Below, in pieces: positions 36,712 to 45,080 of a DNA stretch of 64,000 nt. Source of the DNA: Streptomyces lydicus (GTDB lineage: Bacteria > Actinomycetota > Actinomycetes > Streptomycetales > Streptomycetaceae); contig NZ_CP017157.1 of assembly GCF_001729485.1 (NCBI RefSeq), forward strand, positions 3,348,001 through 3,412,000, written 5' to 3'. Each line of letters starts with the position of its first letter. Position 1 is the first letter of the stretch. A model generated the notes under the pieces. It ran no database searches. It was given only the letters and a program-made list of their open reading frames with translations, and was not told where the DNA came from. A program made the translations under genes and the position numbers.

Positions 36712-36734
36712 TTCGTGCCTGCCACGATGACGCG

Positions 36735-37019
36735 ATGACCAGCTCTCCGGCCGACCGCAGTCGGCCCCCGCTCCGCCCGGTCCCGGCACGGCTGTTGCCG
36801 GCCCGGCCGGTCCTCGGCTTCGTCGCGCTGCTGGCGGTGCTCTTCGCCCTGTCGTACACCGCCGGGTCCCTCACCGGCCCGGTCGCCCCGGGACTGCGTC
36901 CGGCCGACGGTTCCCCCGCGGGCGGCCCGGAGCCGTCCGGCGGCGGGGACATGGGCGGGATGCACGGCATGGGCGCCGGCGCGCCCCGCCCGGCGACGGT
37001 GGGGGCGCCGACCCGATGA
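36735..37019 (+). CDS. Small Met/His-containing membrane protein of the copper operon
   Basis: A 94-aa protein with one transmembrane segment (PVLGFVALLAVLFALSYTAG) and an outward C-terminal tail containing GGGDMGGMHGMGAG, a Met/His cluster suited to Cu(I). Its stop overlaps the ATPase start (ATGA), which ties it to copper handling, perhaps as a metal donor or acceptor at the membrane. The ATG lacks a Shine-Dalgarno; a three-codon ORF (ATG-ACG-CGA-TGA) ends on it and could deliver ribosomes by coupling. No family name is recognised. Confidence 0.7.
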   Translation: MTSSPADRSRPPLRPVPARLLPARPVLGFVALLAVLFALSYTAGSLTGPVAPGLRPADGSPAGGPEPSGGGDMGGMHGMGAGAPRPATVGAPTR

Positions 37020-39379
37020 GCCATCCCCGGTCCGGGCCACGGCCGCACGACGTCACGGCGGAGCCGTCGCCCTCCCGCACCACCACCCTCACCATCGGCG
37101 GGATGACCTGCGCGGCCTGCGTGGGCCGGGTGGAGAGGAAGCTGGGCCGGCTGGACGGCGTGGCGGCCTCGGTGAACCTGGCCACCGGCCGGGCCACGGT
37201 CAGCCACCCCGAGGCGGTGTCCGTCAGCGACCTGATCGGCACGGTCGAGGCCGCCGGGTTCACCGCGGAACTCCCCGCACCGCCGACCGAGGACCCGCCC
37301 CGCACCACCGGGGAGCCGGCCGGCACCCACCAGGGCGACGCCGGTGCCGAGCGCCACCGGCTGCTGGTGACCGCCCTGTTGGCGCTCCCGGTCCTGACCC
37401 TGTCGATGGTGCCAGGCTGGCAGTTCCGGAACTGGCAGTGGCTGTGCTTCGTGCTCGCCGCGCCCGTCGCCGTCTGGGGCGCCGCCCCCTTCCACACCCG
37501 TGCACTGCGCGGCCTGCGGCACGGCGCCGCCACCATGGACACCCTGGTCTCGCTCGGCGTCGCCGCGTCCTTCGCCTGGTCGACGTGGGCGCTGTTCCTC
37601 GGCGGGGCCGGGGCGCCCGGTATGACGATGCCGTTCAGCCTGCTGCCCACCGGGGGCGACGGCAGCGCGCACCTCTACCTCGAAGCGGCCGTCGGCGTAC
37701 CGCTGTTCGTCCTGGCCGGGCGCCGCATGGAGGCCAGGGCCCGGCGCGGCACCGGCTCCGCGCTGCGGGCGCTGGCCGAACTCGCGGCCAAGGACGTCGC
37801 CGTACGGACCGCCGACGGCGAACGGAGCATCCCGGCGGACCGGCTGCGGGCCGGGGACCACTTCCTGGTGCGGCCCGGCGAGCGCGTCGCCACCGACGGC
37901 ACCGTCGTCGACGGCAGCTCCGCCCTGGACCTCTCCCTGATCACCGGCGAGAGCCGCCCGGTGGAGGCCGGGCCCGGCTCGGCGGTGGTCGGCGGCGCGG
38001 TCAACTCCGGCGGGCTGCTGGAGGTACGGGCCGACGCGGTCGGCGCCGACACCCAACTCGCCCGGATCACCCGGCTCGTGGAGGAGGCCCAGACCGGCAA
38101 GACGCACATCCAGCGGCTCGCCGACACGGTGGCGGCGGTCTTCGTCCCCGCCGTGCTGACCGTCGCGGTCTCTGTGCTCGGTTTCTGGCTCGGCGCCGGC
38201 GCCGACCCGCAGGCCGCCCTCACCGCCGCGGTCGCCGTCCTGGTCGTCGCCTGCCCGTGCGCGCTGGGGCTGGCCACCCCGACCGCGCTGCTGGCCGCCA
38301 CCGGCCGCGGCGCACAGCTCGGGATCCTGGTCCGTGGCCCGCAGGCGCTGGAGCGGCTGCGCCGCATCGACACCGTCGTCCTCGACAAGACCGGCACCCT
38401 GACCACCGGCCGGATGAGCGTCACCGCGCTCACCGCCCGCCCGGACGGCCCCGGCCCCGACCGGACGCTGTGGCTGGCCGCCGCCGTCGAGCAGGGCTCC
38501 GAGCATCCGCTGGCCCGCGCGATCACCGCCCACGCCCGCGAACGCCACCCGCACCCCGGTCAACTCCCGCCGATGGCGGGCGACTTCCGTGCCGAGGCCG
38601 GTCACGGCGTACGGGGCGCGGTGGACGGCCACCGGGTGGAGGTGGCCCGCCCGGGCGACCTCACCGGTCTGCCGGCGCCGCTCGCCGACGCGGTACGGGC
38701 CGCGGAGGCCGCCGGGCACACGGCGGTCCAGGTCACCGTGGACGGCACCCCCGAGGCGGTGCTGGCCGTCGGCGACGCCCTGCGCCCCGACAGCTACCGT
38801 GCCGTCGAGCATCTGCGCAGGTTGGGCCTGCGGCCGGTCCTGGCGACCGGCGACCGCGCCGCGACCGCCCGTGCGGTGGCCGACCACCTCGCCGTCACCG
38901 AGGTGCACGCCGAGGTCCGCCCCGAGGACAAGGCCGCGCTGGTCGCCACCCTGCAGGAACAGGGCGCCCGGGTCGCCGTCGTCGGCGACGGCGTCAACGA
39001 CGCGGCTGCCCTCGCGCTCGCCGACCTCGGCATCGCCATGGGCAGCGGCACCGACGCCGCGATCGGCGCGGCCGACGTCACCCTCGTACGCGAGGACCTC
39101 CAGGCCATCGCCGACGCGGTGCGCCTGGCCCGCCGCACCCTGGGCGCCATTCGCGCCAACCTCGCCTGGGCGTTCGGCTACAACCTCGTCACCGTGCCGC
39201 TCGCCGCGGTCGGGTTGCTCACCCCGATGCTGGCGGCCGCTGCCATGTCCGTCAGCTCGCTGCTCGTGGTGGGGAACAGCCTGCGCCTGTGTGCCTGGCA
39301 ACCGGGCAGCGGCCCGGGGAATCCCGGCCGTCGGCCGAACAACACCCCGCCCCACCGGCCTCGTTGGGAGACCGCATGA
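37016..39379 (+). CDS. copA: Copper-translocating P1B-type ATPase
   Basis: A 787-aa heavy-metal ATPase. The N-terminal HMA domain carries GGMTCAACVGRVE; the transmembrane CPC is in VVACPCALGLATP. The phosphorylation motif is DKTGTLT, TGES is present in the actuator (LITGESRPVE), HP in EHPLARAI, and GDGVNDAAALALAD marks the hinge. The C-terminal helix has YNLVTVPLAAVG and MSVSSLLVVGNSLRL, matching Cu(I) exporters (N, Y, M, SS). It pumps Cu+ out of the cytosol. It lies between a Met-rich membrane protein and a PCuAC-like chaperone with ATGA overlaps on both sides. Confidence 0.94.
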   Translation: MSHPRSGPRPHDVTAEPSPSRTTTLTIGGMTCAACVGRVERKLGRLDGVAASVNLATGRATVSHPEAVSVSDLIGTVEAAGFTAELPAPPTEDPPRTTGEPAGTHQGDAGAERHRLLVTALLALPVLTLSMVPGWQFRNWQWLCFVLAAPVAVWGAAPFHTRALRGLRHGAATMDTLVSLGVAASFAWSTWALFLGGAGAPGMTMPFSLLPTGGDGSAHLYLEAAVGVPLFVLAGRRMEARARRGTGSALRALAELAAKDVAVRTADGERSIPADRLRAGDHFLVRPGERVATDGTVVDGSSALDLSLITGESRPVEAGPGSAVVGGAVNSGGLLEVRADAVGADTQLARITRLVEEAQTGKTHIQRLADTVAAVFVPAVLTVAVSVLGFWLGAGADPQAALTAAVAVLVVACPCALGLATPTALLAATGRGAQLGILVRGPQALERLRRIDTVVLDKTGTLTTGRMSVTALTARPDGPGPDRTLWLAAAVEQGSEHPLARAITAHARERHPHPGQLPPMAGDFRAEAGHGVRGAVDGHRVEVARPGDLTGLPAPLADAVRAAEAAGHTAVQVTVDGTPEAVLAVGDALRPDSYRAVEHLRRLGLRPVLATGDRAATARAVADHLAVTEVHAEVRPEDKAALVATLQEQGARVAVVGDGVNDAAALALADLGIAMGSGTDAAIGAADVTLVREDLQAIADAVRLARRTLGAIRANLAWAFGYNLVTVPLAAVGLLTPMLAAAAMSVSSLLVVGNSLRLCAWQPGSGPGNPGRRPNNTPPHRPRWETA

Positions 39380-39987
39380 ACCGCGACGCAGTGAACGGTG
39401 AGCGCAGGGACGGCGGGCGCGGGGGAGGGGCGCGCAGGCAAGGGGCGTGCGGGGGAGACGCGCCGACGCAACGCGACGGCGGGAGCCGGCTGCCGGTCGC
39501 GGCCCTGGCCGTCCCCGTAGTCACCTGCCTGGCGACCCTCGGCACGTTGACCCTCTGGACCGCCACCGGAAACGCCGGGACCCCCGCCCGGCTCAGCGTC
39601 TCCGAGGGCCGGGCCCTGCTCCTGCCCTCCCCGGACGGCCGTACCGAGGCCACCGCCGCGTTCTTCACCGTCCGCAACTCCGGTGGCGCGGACGACGTCC
39701 TGACCGGCGTCAGCGGGCCCGCCGGGCACCGGGTGATGCTCAGCCGCACCGTCGACATCGGACGCAATGCCCGCCGCATGGAGATGGTCCGCTCCGCCAC
39801 CGTCCCGGCCGGCGGCGCGCTGCGGATGACCCCGACCACCCTGGACCTGATGCTCAGCCCCGCCCCGGCCCGCGCCCCCGGCGACCGCCTCACCTTCACC
39901 CTGCACTTCCGCAACAGCCCCCCGCTGACCGCACACGCCGTCGCGTCCCGCCCCGGCCCCGCCCTCGACCCACCCGACACCCCCTGA
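39376..39987 (+). CDS. PCuAC-like periplasmic copper chaperone
   Basis: A 203-aa protein with one N-terminal membrane anchor (about 45-65) and an extracellular PCuAC domain. The copper-binding region reads HRVMLSR...RMEM...LDLMLSP. In canonical PCuAC the pattern is HxM near the start and GxHxM near the end; here the second His appears to be Asp, so the site may be weaker or use other ligands. The start overlaps the ATPase stop (ATGA). PCuAC proteins deliver Cu(I) to exported enzymes such as cytochrome oxidase. Confidence 0.82.
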   Translation: MNRDAVNGERRDGGRGGGARRQGACGGDAPTQRDGGSRLPVAALAVPVVTCLATLGTLTLWTATGNAGTPARLSVSEGRALLLPSPDGRTEATAAFFTVRNSGGADDVLTGVSGPAGHRVMLSRTVDIGRNARRMEMVRSATVPAGGALRMTPTTLDLMLSPAPARAPGDRLTFTLHFRNSPPLTAHAVASRPGPALDPPDTP

Positions 39988-40040
39988 CCGCCCGAAAAGC
40001 GGACGCTCAGGGTAATCCCAGGACACCTCCCACCTTATGC

Positions 40041-40054
40041 GTCACTTCAGTGAC
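40041..40054. promoter_or_regulatory. Palindrome upstream of the anchored-protein gene
   Basis: GTCACT-TC-AGTGAC, a perfect 6-bp inverted repeat, lies in the 243-bp region before the LAxTG protein gene. It is a possible operator; no matching regulator is recognised. Confidence 0.3.
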
Positions 40055-40230
40055 TTGAGTGTGGAACCTTTTCGCCGTGTGAGTGCTCTTGCAAGAGGCG
40101 CAGGTGTACGCGGGTACGCATGTCGGCATGCGTCCTCCCGCACACCGCGCGTCATGCACGGCCTGAACATGACGAACGCCAACCTGTGCCGCCCCGGCGG
40201 CACTTGGGATGATCTGAGAGGTCTGCTGGG

Positions 40231-41355
40231 ATGAAGATCCGCCGCGCCCTGACAGCCGCCGCAGCGGCTGCCGTGATAGCTCCCGCCGCCGTACTGGCCG
40301 CGCCCGCCGCCGCGTTCGCCACGGAACCGGTGTCCGAGGCCGGTCCCCGCACGCCCGCCTCCCCCGACTTACCCGATGGCGCAACACCGACAGGCCGGTT
40401 AGCGGAGTCCGCGACGACCGGCGGCGGAACGGGCAACCCGGACGAGTCGCGGCGCCCGGGCGATGCCGCTGCCGGCGGCTCGGCATCCCAGGACCGCGAC
40501 GGTGCCGCCCGTCCCGCCCCGGGGAAGCCGTCGAAAGCCGCCGGGACCGCCGAAGGGACCACGGAGAAGACCACCCGCGCGGGTGCCGCCACCGGTGGAG
40601 GCAAGGACGCCGGTGATTCCGATGGCGCGGGTCAGTCCTGCGCGTTCGAGTCCGACCAGCTGCAGGTGGCCGTCCACGGGCTGCCGCGCCAGCTGGCCGC
40701 GGGCGGGGCCTGGACCCCCTTCTCCATGACGCTCACCAACACCACCGCCAAACCCCTGGGCGAGGTCCAGCCCTTCCTGCGCGTCTCCTCCGCCGAAGAC
40801 GTCGACCGGCCGTACTGGGAGCTGGAGACCGAGTACCGCGACGCCAGGACCGGGCGGTGGAAGACCTTCCACGACGCGGAGCCCGACGACCTGTTCGGCT
40901 TCTTCGCCGTCGGCCCGCGCAGCACCGTCACGCTCCAACTGCGCACCCACGTGGTCAAGGACGCCAAGCCCGGCAAGGGGTACGCGCTCGCCGCCGGCGA
41001 CTACCGCAACCGCGACGGTTCCTGTGGTTCGGCCAAGGAAGCCTGGTACGACTTCACCATCCTCCCCGCGGGCGCGAAGCCGACGCAGCCCCCGACCGCC
41101 GCGCCGAGTGAGCCGGGCGGCACGGCCGGGCACGGCCAGAGCGCCGCGTCCGGCGGCGGTACGGGTGGTTCCGATTCCACCGGCGGCGTCAGCCCGCAGG
41201 GCGGCGCCCACCTCGCCGCGACCGGCTCCTCGTCCGCGCTCCCGGCGATCGCTCTCGCCGGCGGAGCCGCGACGCTGGTCGGCGCGGGCGCGGTCATCGG
41301 CGTGCGCCGCCGGAAGGGCGCGGCCGGTCCCGGCGCCACGGACGTCACCGCGTGA
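40231..41355 (+). CDS. Sortase-anchored surface protein (LAxTG)
   Basis: A 374-aa precursor. Signal peptide (about 1-30, ending AAAFA), a disordered Thr/Gly/Pro-rich stretch, one globular domain (about 130-285, with two Cys and SMTLTNTTAKPLG), a second disordered linker, then the sorting signal LAATG, a hydrophobic helix and an RRRKG tail. LAxTG is the site used by class E sortases in streptomycetes, so the protein should be linked to the cell wall. The globular domain is shared with the next gene's product (TLTNxxAKxL...), suggesting duplication. Function is unknown. Confidence 0.85.
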   Translation: MKIRRALTAAAAAAVIAPAAVLAAPAAAFATEPVSEAGPRTPASPDLPDGATPTGRLAESATTGGGTGNPDESRRPGDAAAGGSASQDRDGAARPAPGKPSKAAGTAEGTTEKTTRAGAATGGGKDAGDSDGAGQSCAFESDQLQVAVHGLPRQLAAGGAWTPFSMTLTNTTAKPLGEVQPFLRVSSAEDVDRPYWELETEYRDARTGRWKTFHDAEPDDLFGFFAVGPRSTVTLQLRTHVVKDAKPGKGYALAAGDYRNRDGSCGSAKEAWYDFTILPAGAKPTQPPTAAPSEPGGTAGHGQSAASGGGTGGSDSTGGVSPQGGAHLAATGSSSALPAIALAGGAATLVGAGAVIGVRRRKGAAGPGATDVTA

Positions 41356-41465
41356 GCGCGACCGGTTCTCCAAGCACCCGATAACCCCACAATCCACGGC
41401 CTTGGAATCCAACGGCACCGGAAACAAAGGTTCCAAGAGGCCGAAGAGTCAGGAAAGAGATCTTC

Positions 41466-42059
41466 ATGAAGCTGCGCCGCGTACTGTCGGCCACGGCCGC
41501 GACGGCCGCCCTGCTCCCCGTGGCGGTCGCCGCCGCGCCCGCCTCCCAGGCGGCCCCCGCCGCGGACATCCCGTCGTGCTACGACGTCTCCAACGGGCAG
41601 TACCACGACAACACCTTCGTGGGCCGCTCGTTCGGCATACCCGAGTCGATCACTCTCGGCACGCACTGGACGACCTACACCGCCACGCTCACCAACGCCT
41701 CGGCGAAGGAGCTGAAGTCGTTCGAACTCAGCGCCAAGGTGGGCAGTTATGTCTACAACGAGGGCGAGCGTGACCTGAGCCCGTACAGCGATCTGCAGTA
41801 CTGGGACACCTCGCAGCGCGCCTGGAAGACGCTGCGCGATGCCGAGGGAAACGCCCGCGGCACCGTCCCCGGCCCGAAGACGCTGAAGCCCCGCGAGTCC
41901 GTCCACGTGCAGCTGCGGTTCCGGGTGAACAAGGACCTGCCCCTGGACCACCCCTACGACGCGTTCACCGGCCTCACCGGCACCTTCGTCGACCACTTCC
42001 GCGACACGGAGTGCACGGCCCACGGCGAGGCCACCGGCGGTTTCTCCCCCAAGGGCTGA
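41466..42059 (+). CDS. Secreted protein, paralogue of the upstream anchored domain
   Basis: A 197-aa precursor with a signal peptide (MKLRRVLSATAATAALLPVA...ASQAA) and a single globular domain like the one upstream (WTTYTATLTNASAKELKSFEL, QYWDTSQRAWKTLRDAEG, CTAHGEA). It has one Cys near each end and no sorting signal, so it should be released or held non-covalently. An AGGAAAGA ribosome site lies just before the ATG. Function is unknown; with its neighbour it may form a wall-anchored/soluble pair. Confidence 0.82.
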   Translation: MKLRRVLSATAATAALLPVAVAAAPASQAAPAADIPSCYDVSNGQYHDNTFVGRSFGIPESITLGTHWTTYTATLTNASAKELKSFELSAKVGSYVYNEGERDLSPYSDLQYWDTSQRAWKTLRDAEGNARGTVPGPKTLKPRESVHVQLRFRVNKDLPLDHPYDAFTGLTGTFVDHFRDTECTAHGEATGGFSPKG

Positions 42060-42073
42060 AACCCGCGGGGAGC

Positions 42074-42104
42074 GCTGCCGCCGTCGCGACCCGGCGGCGG
42101 CAGC
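42074..42104 (+). terminator. Terminator after the secreted-protein gene
   Basis: 10-bp arms GCTGCCGCCG / CGGCGGCAGC with an 11-nt loop lie 15 nt after the stop. Confidence 0.65.
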
Positions 42105-42217
42105 CCGCTCACGTCCCCGCTGACCGGCGGCCGGCCGGAGGACGCACCCGCCTTGATCGTCACCGCCTCGATTGTCAGAGGCTGCTGGCAACATCGCCGC
42201 CATGAACGTCATCGCCG

Positions 42218-42432
42218 GAGTACAAGCCTCCGACCGCGCTGTTCTGGCGAACCGCCGCCGACGTAACCGACATCCTCGCCACACCGCCCGAGCCGTCCGA
42301 GGTGGAGTACACCTGCTACCTGCCGGAGCCGTGCGTGCTCGCGCCGGAGCAGATCACGGAGTACCCCAACTTCCGCGATTTGAGCGAGGAGTTGCAACAG
42401 CAGCCGGCGGACCGGAACACGTGGCAGGCGGC
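42218..42432 (+). pseudogene. Orphan coding fragment (plus strand)
   Basis: An open frame with natural-looking protein sequence (YKPPTALFWRTAADVTDIL, EPCVLAPEQITEYPNFRDL) has no start codon: the frame meets a TGA at 42203 with no ATG/GTG between. After about 70 residues it runs into the opposite-strand fragment. It looks like a gene remnant in a scarred region between the secreted proteins and the IS cassette. No family is recognised. Confidence 0.35.
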
Positions 42433-42616
42433 CGGTGCCGAGGTCGTACCTGCGTCGGCCGGTGTGCGGGCTTCCGTCCTTGGCCCGGTCCACCATGGAG
42501 TCGATGAGCCGGCGCGAGGTGTCGTCGCTGAGCGGCACGGGTGCGCCGCCTCGATCCGCAGGAAGAACCGGTCATCGGGGTCCGCGAGGCCGCGCCGGTT
42601 CGCCTGCGCGTGAAGC
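42431..42616 (-). pseudogene. Frameshifted coding fragment (minus strand)
   Basis: On the minus strand ADPDDRFFLRIEAAHP in one frame continues as PLSDDTSRRLIDSMVDRAKD...GRRRYDLGTG in another, implying loss of one base near 42537. It is truncated at both ends, on one side by the IS cassette and on the other by the plus-strand fragment. The family is unknown. Confidence 0.35.
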
Positions 42617-42691
42617 GCGGTGGCGGCCCTAGGACCTGTCCCGTCGATCTTGGCCATAGGCTGGGCGCGGCATGATCAAGCCGAACAGGTC

Positions 42692-43201
42692 ATGGGTGAT
42701 GGGGGTAGCGGGTTGGGTCGGCAGGAGAGGTATCGCAAGGTGCTCAGACCGCTGCTACGAGCCGGGCTCGAGGTGATACCCGACGCGGTTCCGGCCTCGG
42801 CGATACCGCATGTCCTCGGGTACGAACGAGAGCGAGTTTTCGGCTTCTTCCTAGTCGAGTACGGGGACCCGCGACTCGTGGAGCGGCTCAACGAGGGCTG
42901 GTACGACCTCGCCGTGTCCGCCGGCCTGCTCGATGAGAATCGCGAATTCCTTCTCATGTTGCCCAGAGGCACCTGGACGGCCGCGGTAGACCGCCGGCTG
43001 CGGCACAGGATGCATATCTGGCATCGGGCCCGTCTGCTGGACCGCTGGGACATCATGGGGGCCGGCGCGGCTACGTTCCTTGGCATTCGTGCCGGCCACC
43101 CTGGCTTCGCCATGCTGGCCCTGGACAACGCGGTCTCGGCCTGCGCCCCGATCGTCAGGTTCGAAACCCGGTGCAGGATCCCGTCGATCACCTGCCGGTG
43201 A
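42692..43201 (+). CDS. Passenger ORF inside the IS cassette
   Basis: A 169-aa product, for example FGFFLVEYGDPRLVERLNEG and RLLDRWDIMGAGAATFLGI, of no family I recognise. Codon use is unlike the surroundings (ATA, CTA, AGA and AGG occur), which supports foreign origin. The last ~12 codons run over the transposase remnant on the other strand, so the native end may be lost. No clear ribosome site precedes the ATG. It may be real cargo or a decayed gene. Confidence 0.45.
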   Translation: MGDGGSGLGRQERYRKVLRPLLRAGLEVIPDAVPASAIPHVLGYERERVFGFFLVEYGDPRLVERLNEGWYDLAVSAGLLDENREFLLMLPRGTWTAAVDRRLRHRMHIWHRARLLDRWDIMGAGAATFLGIRAGHPGFAMLALDNAVSACAPIVRFETRCRIPSITCR

Positions 43202-43335
43202 TCACGCCACCGCCCACACCGCCCATTGCTCACCGGCAGAAACGGCCGCAGCCGCTCCCACTTCGCGTCCGACAAATCACCGCGTTCGCCGCGCCCCATG
43301 CCAGGCGCAACGAGCAGATCAGCCGACCGTCCCAT
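43165..43335 (-). pseudogene. IS5-family transposase, N-terminal stump
   Basis: About 57 codons from an ATG close to the right inverted repeat encode GDLSDAKWERLRPFLP and RDHRQVIDGILHRV, the N-terminal region of IS5/IS427 transposases. The sequence then departs from the family before the catalytic DDE residues. Confidence 0.7.
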
Positions 43336-43352
43336 GATCGACCGGACAGGTC

Positions 43353-44911
43353 CTAGTCGTCGTGCTTCGGCACCACGCACAGGGTGGCGGACTGGTTGTC
43401 GTCGTCGAGGAAGGTGACCTGCTGGTGGCCGTAGGTGACCTTCCACGAGGAGCTGATGAGCTGGCAGCCCGTGGCGAGCCGGGAGCTGGCGGGGCCGAGC
43501 CGGACGAGGACGGTGTACCGGGTGGCGGCCGACCAGCACGGGACCGTGACCCAGCCGCCGGGGTCCTTGTCGTGGGCGGGGATGTCGTGGACGCAGTCGC
43601 CGGTCTGGGCGTTGGCGATGTCCCCGTGCGCAACGGAGCTGACCCAGTCGGCGAAGCCCTGGTTGTCGGCGTAGACGATCCCTAGGATCAGGGCGATGAC
43701 GGCGAGCACGCCGAGCGTGCCCCCCGAGGAGTCCGACTGCGACGCCTTCGCCCCTTGCGCCGCGGCCGCCGGCCTGGGCGTGGCCGGTTTCGGCGGCGGG
43801 GTACGGTGCGCGGCGGCCGGCCCGCCCCCGGACGCGGCCTTCCACGGCCTCGGCGGCTGCGGTGTCGTCCGTGGCCTCGGCGGCTGCGGTGTCGCCCACG
43901 GCCTGGGCGGCTGCGGTGCCGGCCGCGCCTTCGAACCCTGCGGTGTCGCCCGCGGCTTCGGCGCCTCGGGCCTCTTGCGCGGCTTCGGCGCGTCCGGCGC
44001 CTCCGGCAGCTTCCGCGTCCTGGGCACCTGCGGCTGCCGCGGCGCGGCAGGCGCCTCGGCCGGCTTCGTCGGGGCGTCGGCGCCGGAACCGGCCGCGGCC
44101 GACGGCGAGTCGAGCAGCGCCAGCGCCGCGGCGACCGTGAGGCGTTCGTCCGGGTCCTTCGCCAGCAGGCCGTTGATCAGCGGCGCGAGCCGGCCCGCCC
44201 GCCGCGGTGGGGCGGCCTCCTCGTACACGACCGCGTGGAACGAACCGGCCGGTGTGTCACGGCTGAACGGCCCGACGCCCTCCACCGCCTCGTAGAGGGT
44301 CGCCCCGAGCGAGAACAGGTCGCTGGCGGCCCGGCCGTTCTCACCCCGGGCCCGCTCCGGAGCGAGGTACCCCACCGAACCGATGACCGCCCCCGACGCG
44401 GTCAGCCGGGGGTCCGTCCTGCTGACGGCGATCCCGAAGTCGGTGAGCAGCACGTCCCCGCCGTCGGCCAGCATGACGTTGGCCGGTTTGAGGTCGCGGT
44501 GCACGATCCCGGCGGTGTGCATCGCGCCGAGCGCCTTCAGCAGCGCCGCCGCGATCTTCGCCGCGGTGTCCGGCGGCAGCGGGCCGTGCCTGCCGAGGTG
44601 CTCCTGTAACGACCGCCCGACGACGAGCTGCATGACGATCCACGGGACGTCGTCCTCGATGACGACGTCGTAGACGCTGACGATGTGCGGATGGTCGCGC
44701 AGCTTCACCGCGTTGAGGGCTTCGCGGCGGGCGCGCTGCAGCCGCTCGGACCGTTCGGCGGCCGCCATCGCCGGCGGCAGCCACAGCTCCTTGACCGCCA
44801 CATCGGTGCGGAGCGTCTGGTCGTGCGCCTTCCAGACCCGGCCGAACCCCCGGCCCCCAGCTCTTCGGCCAGCCGATAGCGGCCGCCGATCACCTGCCCC
44901 GGCTGTGTCAC
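43353..44911 (-). pseudogene. Membrane Ser/Thr protein kinase with a one-base frameshift in the glycine loop
   Basis: Intended product about 519 aa: kinase domain (VAVKEL lysine, HRDLKPANVML, DFGIAV, APE), Pro/Arg-rich repeats (PQPPRPW-type), one membrane helix (TLGVLAVIALILGIVYA) and an outer LppU-like domain with paired cysteines. The GTG start at 44911 gives MTQPGQVIGGRYRLAEELGAGG, but the rest of the loop (FGRVWKAHD) is in another frame. One G is missing in the run at 44847-44851. Either the gene is inactive, is rescued by slippage, or the base is a sequencing error. The stop TAG sits in the target duplication of the adjacent IS cassette. Confidence 0.8.
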
Positions 44912-45080
44912 TGTGCCACCGTCCCCCCGCCCGGCGTCGAGCCCGGCGAGAAGACAGCGTAATGGGCCGCCCGCCCCTCCACCACGGCCCGGAACGGCAG
45001 CGGGAGACCGCCCGCCGTACGGCCACGGCTCCCGTACGGCGCCGGCCGCGCCCCGGTCACCAGACCGGGAACGCGGCCGG

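Larger units (their letters stand above)
42632..43353. mobile_element. 722-bp IS5-like cassette with passenger ORF and truncated transposase
   Basis: The ends are inverted repeats: left GGACCTGTCCCGTCGATC (42632-42649) and right its complement with one mismatch (43336-43353). Both are flanked by TA (or CTAG), a target duplication typical of the IS427 group of IS5. Inside, only the first ~57 codons of an IS5-type transposase remain near the right end. The rest is an unrelated plus-strand ORF. It is shorter than a complete element (about 850 bp) and could move only if transposase is supplied in trans. The right end lies in the TAG stop codon of the kinase gene. Confidence 0.75.

Noticed and set aside
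36419..36730. Small plus-strand ORF in the P450/copper divergent promoter
   Set aside because: It begins inside the P450 gene in antisense, has no ribosome site and no recognisable features.
42209..42538. Intact minus-strand gene in the scar region
   Set aside because: Only short parts look coding, in two frames; the rest is antisense to the plus-strand fragment.
43353..45026. Kinase gene starting upstream at 45026 in the frame of the catalytic domain
   Set aside because: That frame lacks the ATP-loop N-terminus (RYRLAEELG), which is found in the neighbouring frame from a GTG at 44911; a frameshift explains it better.
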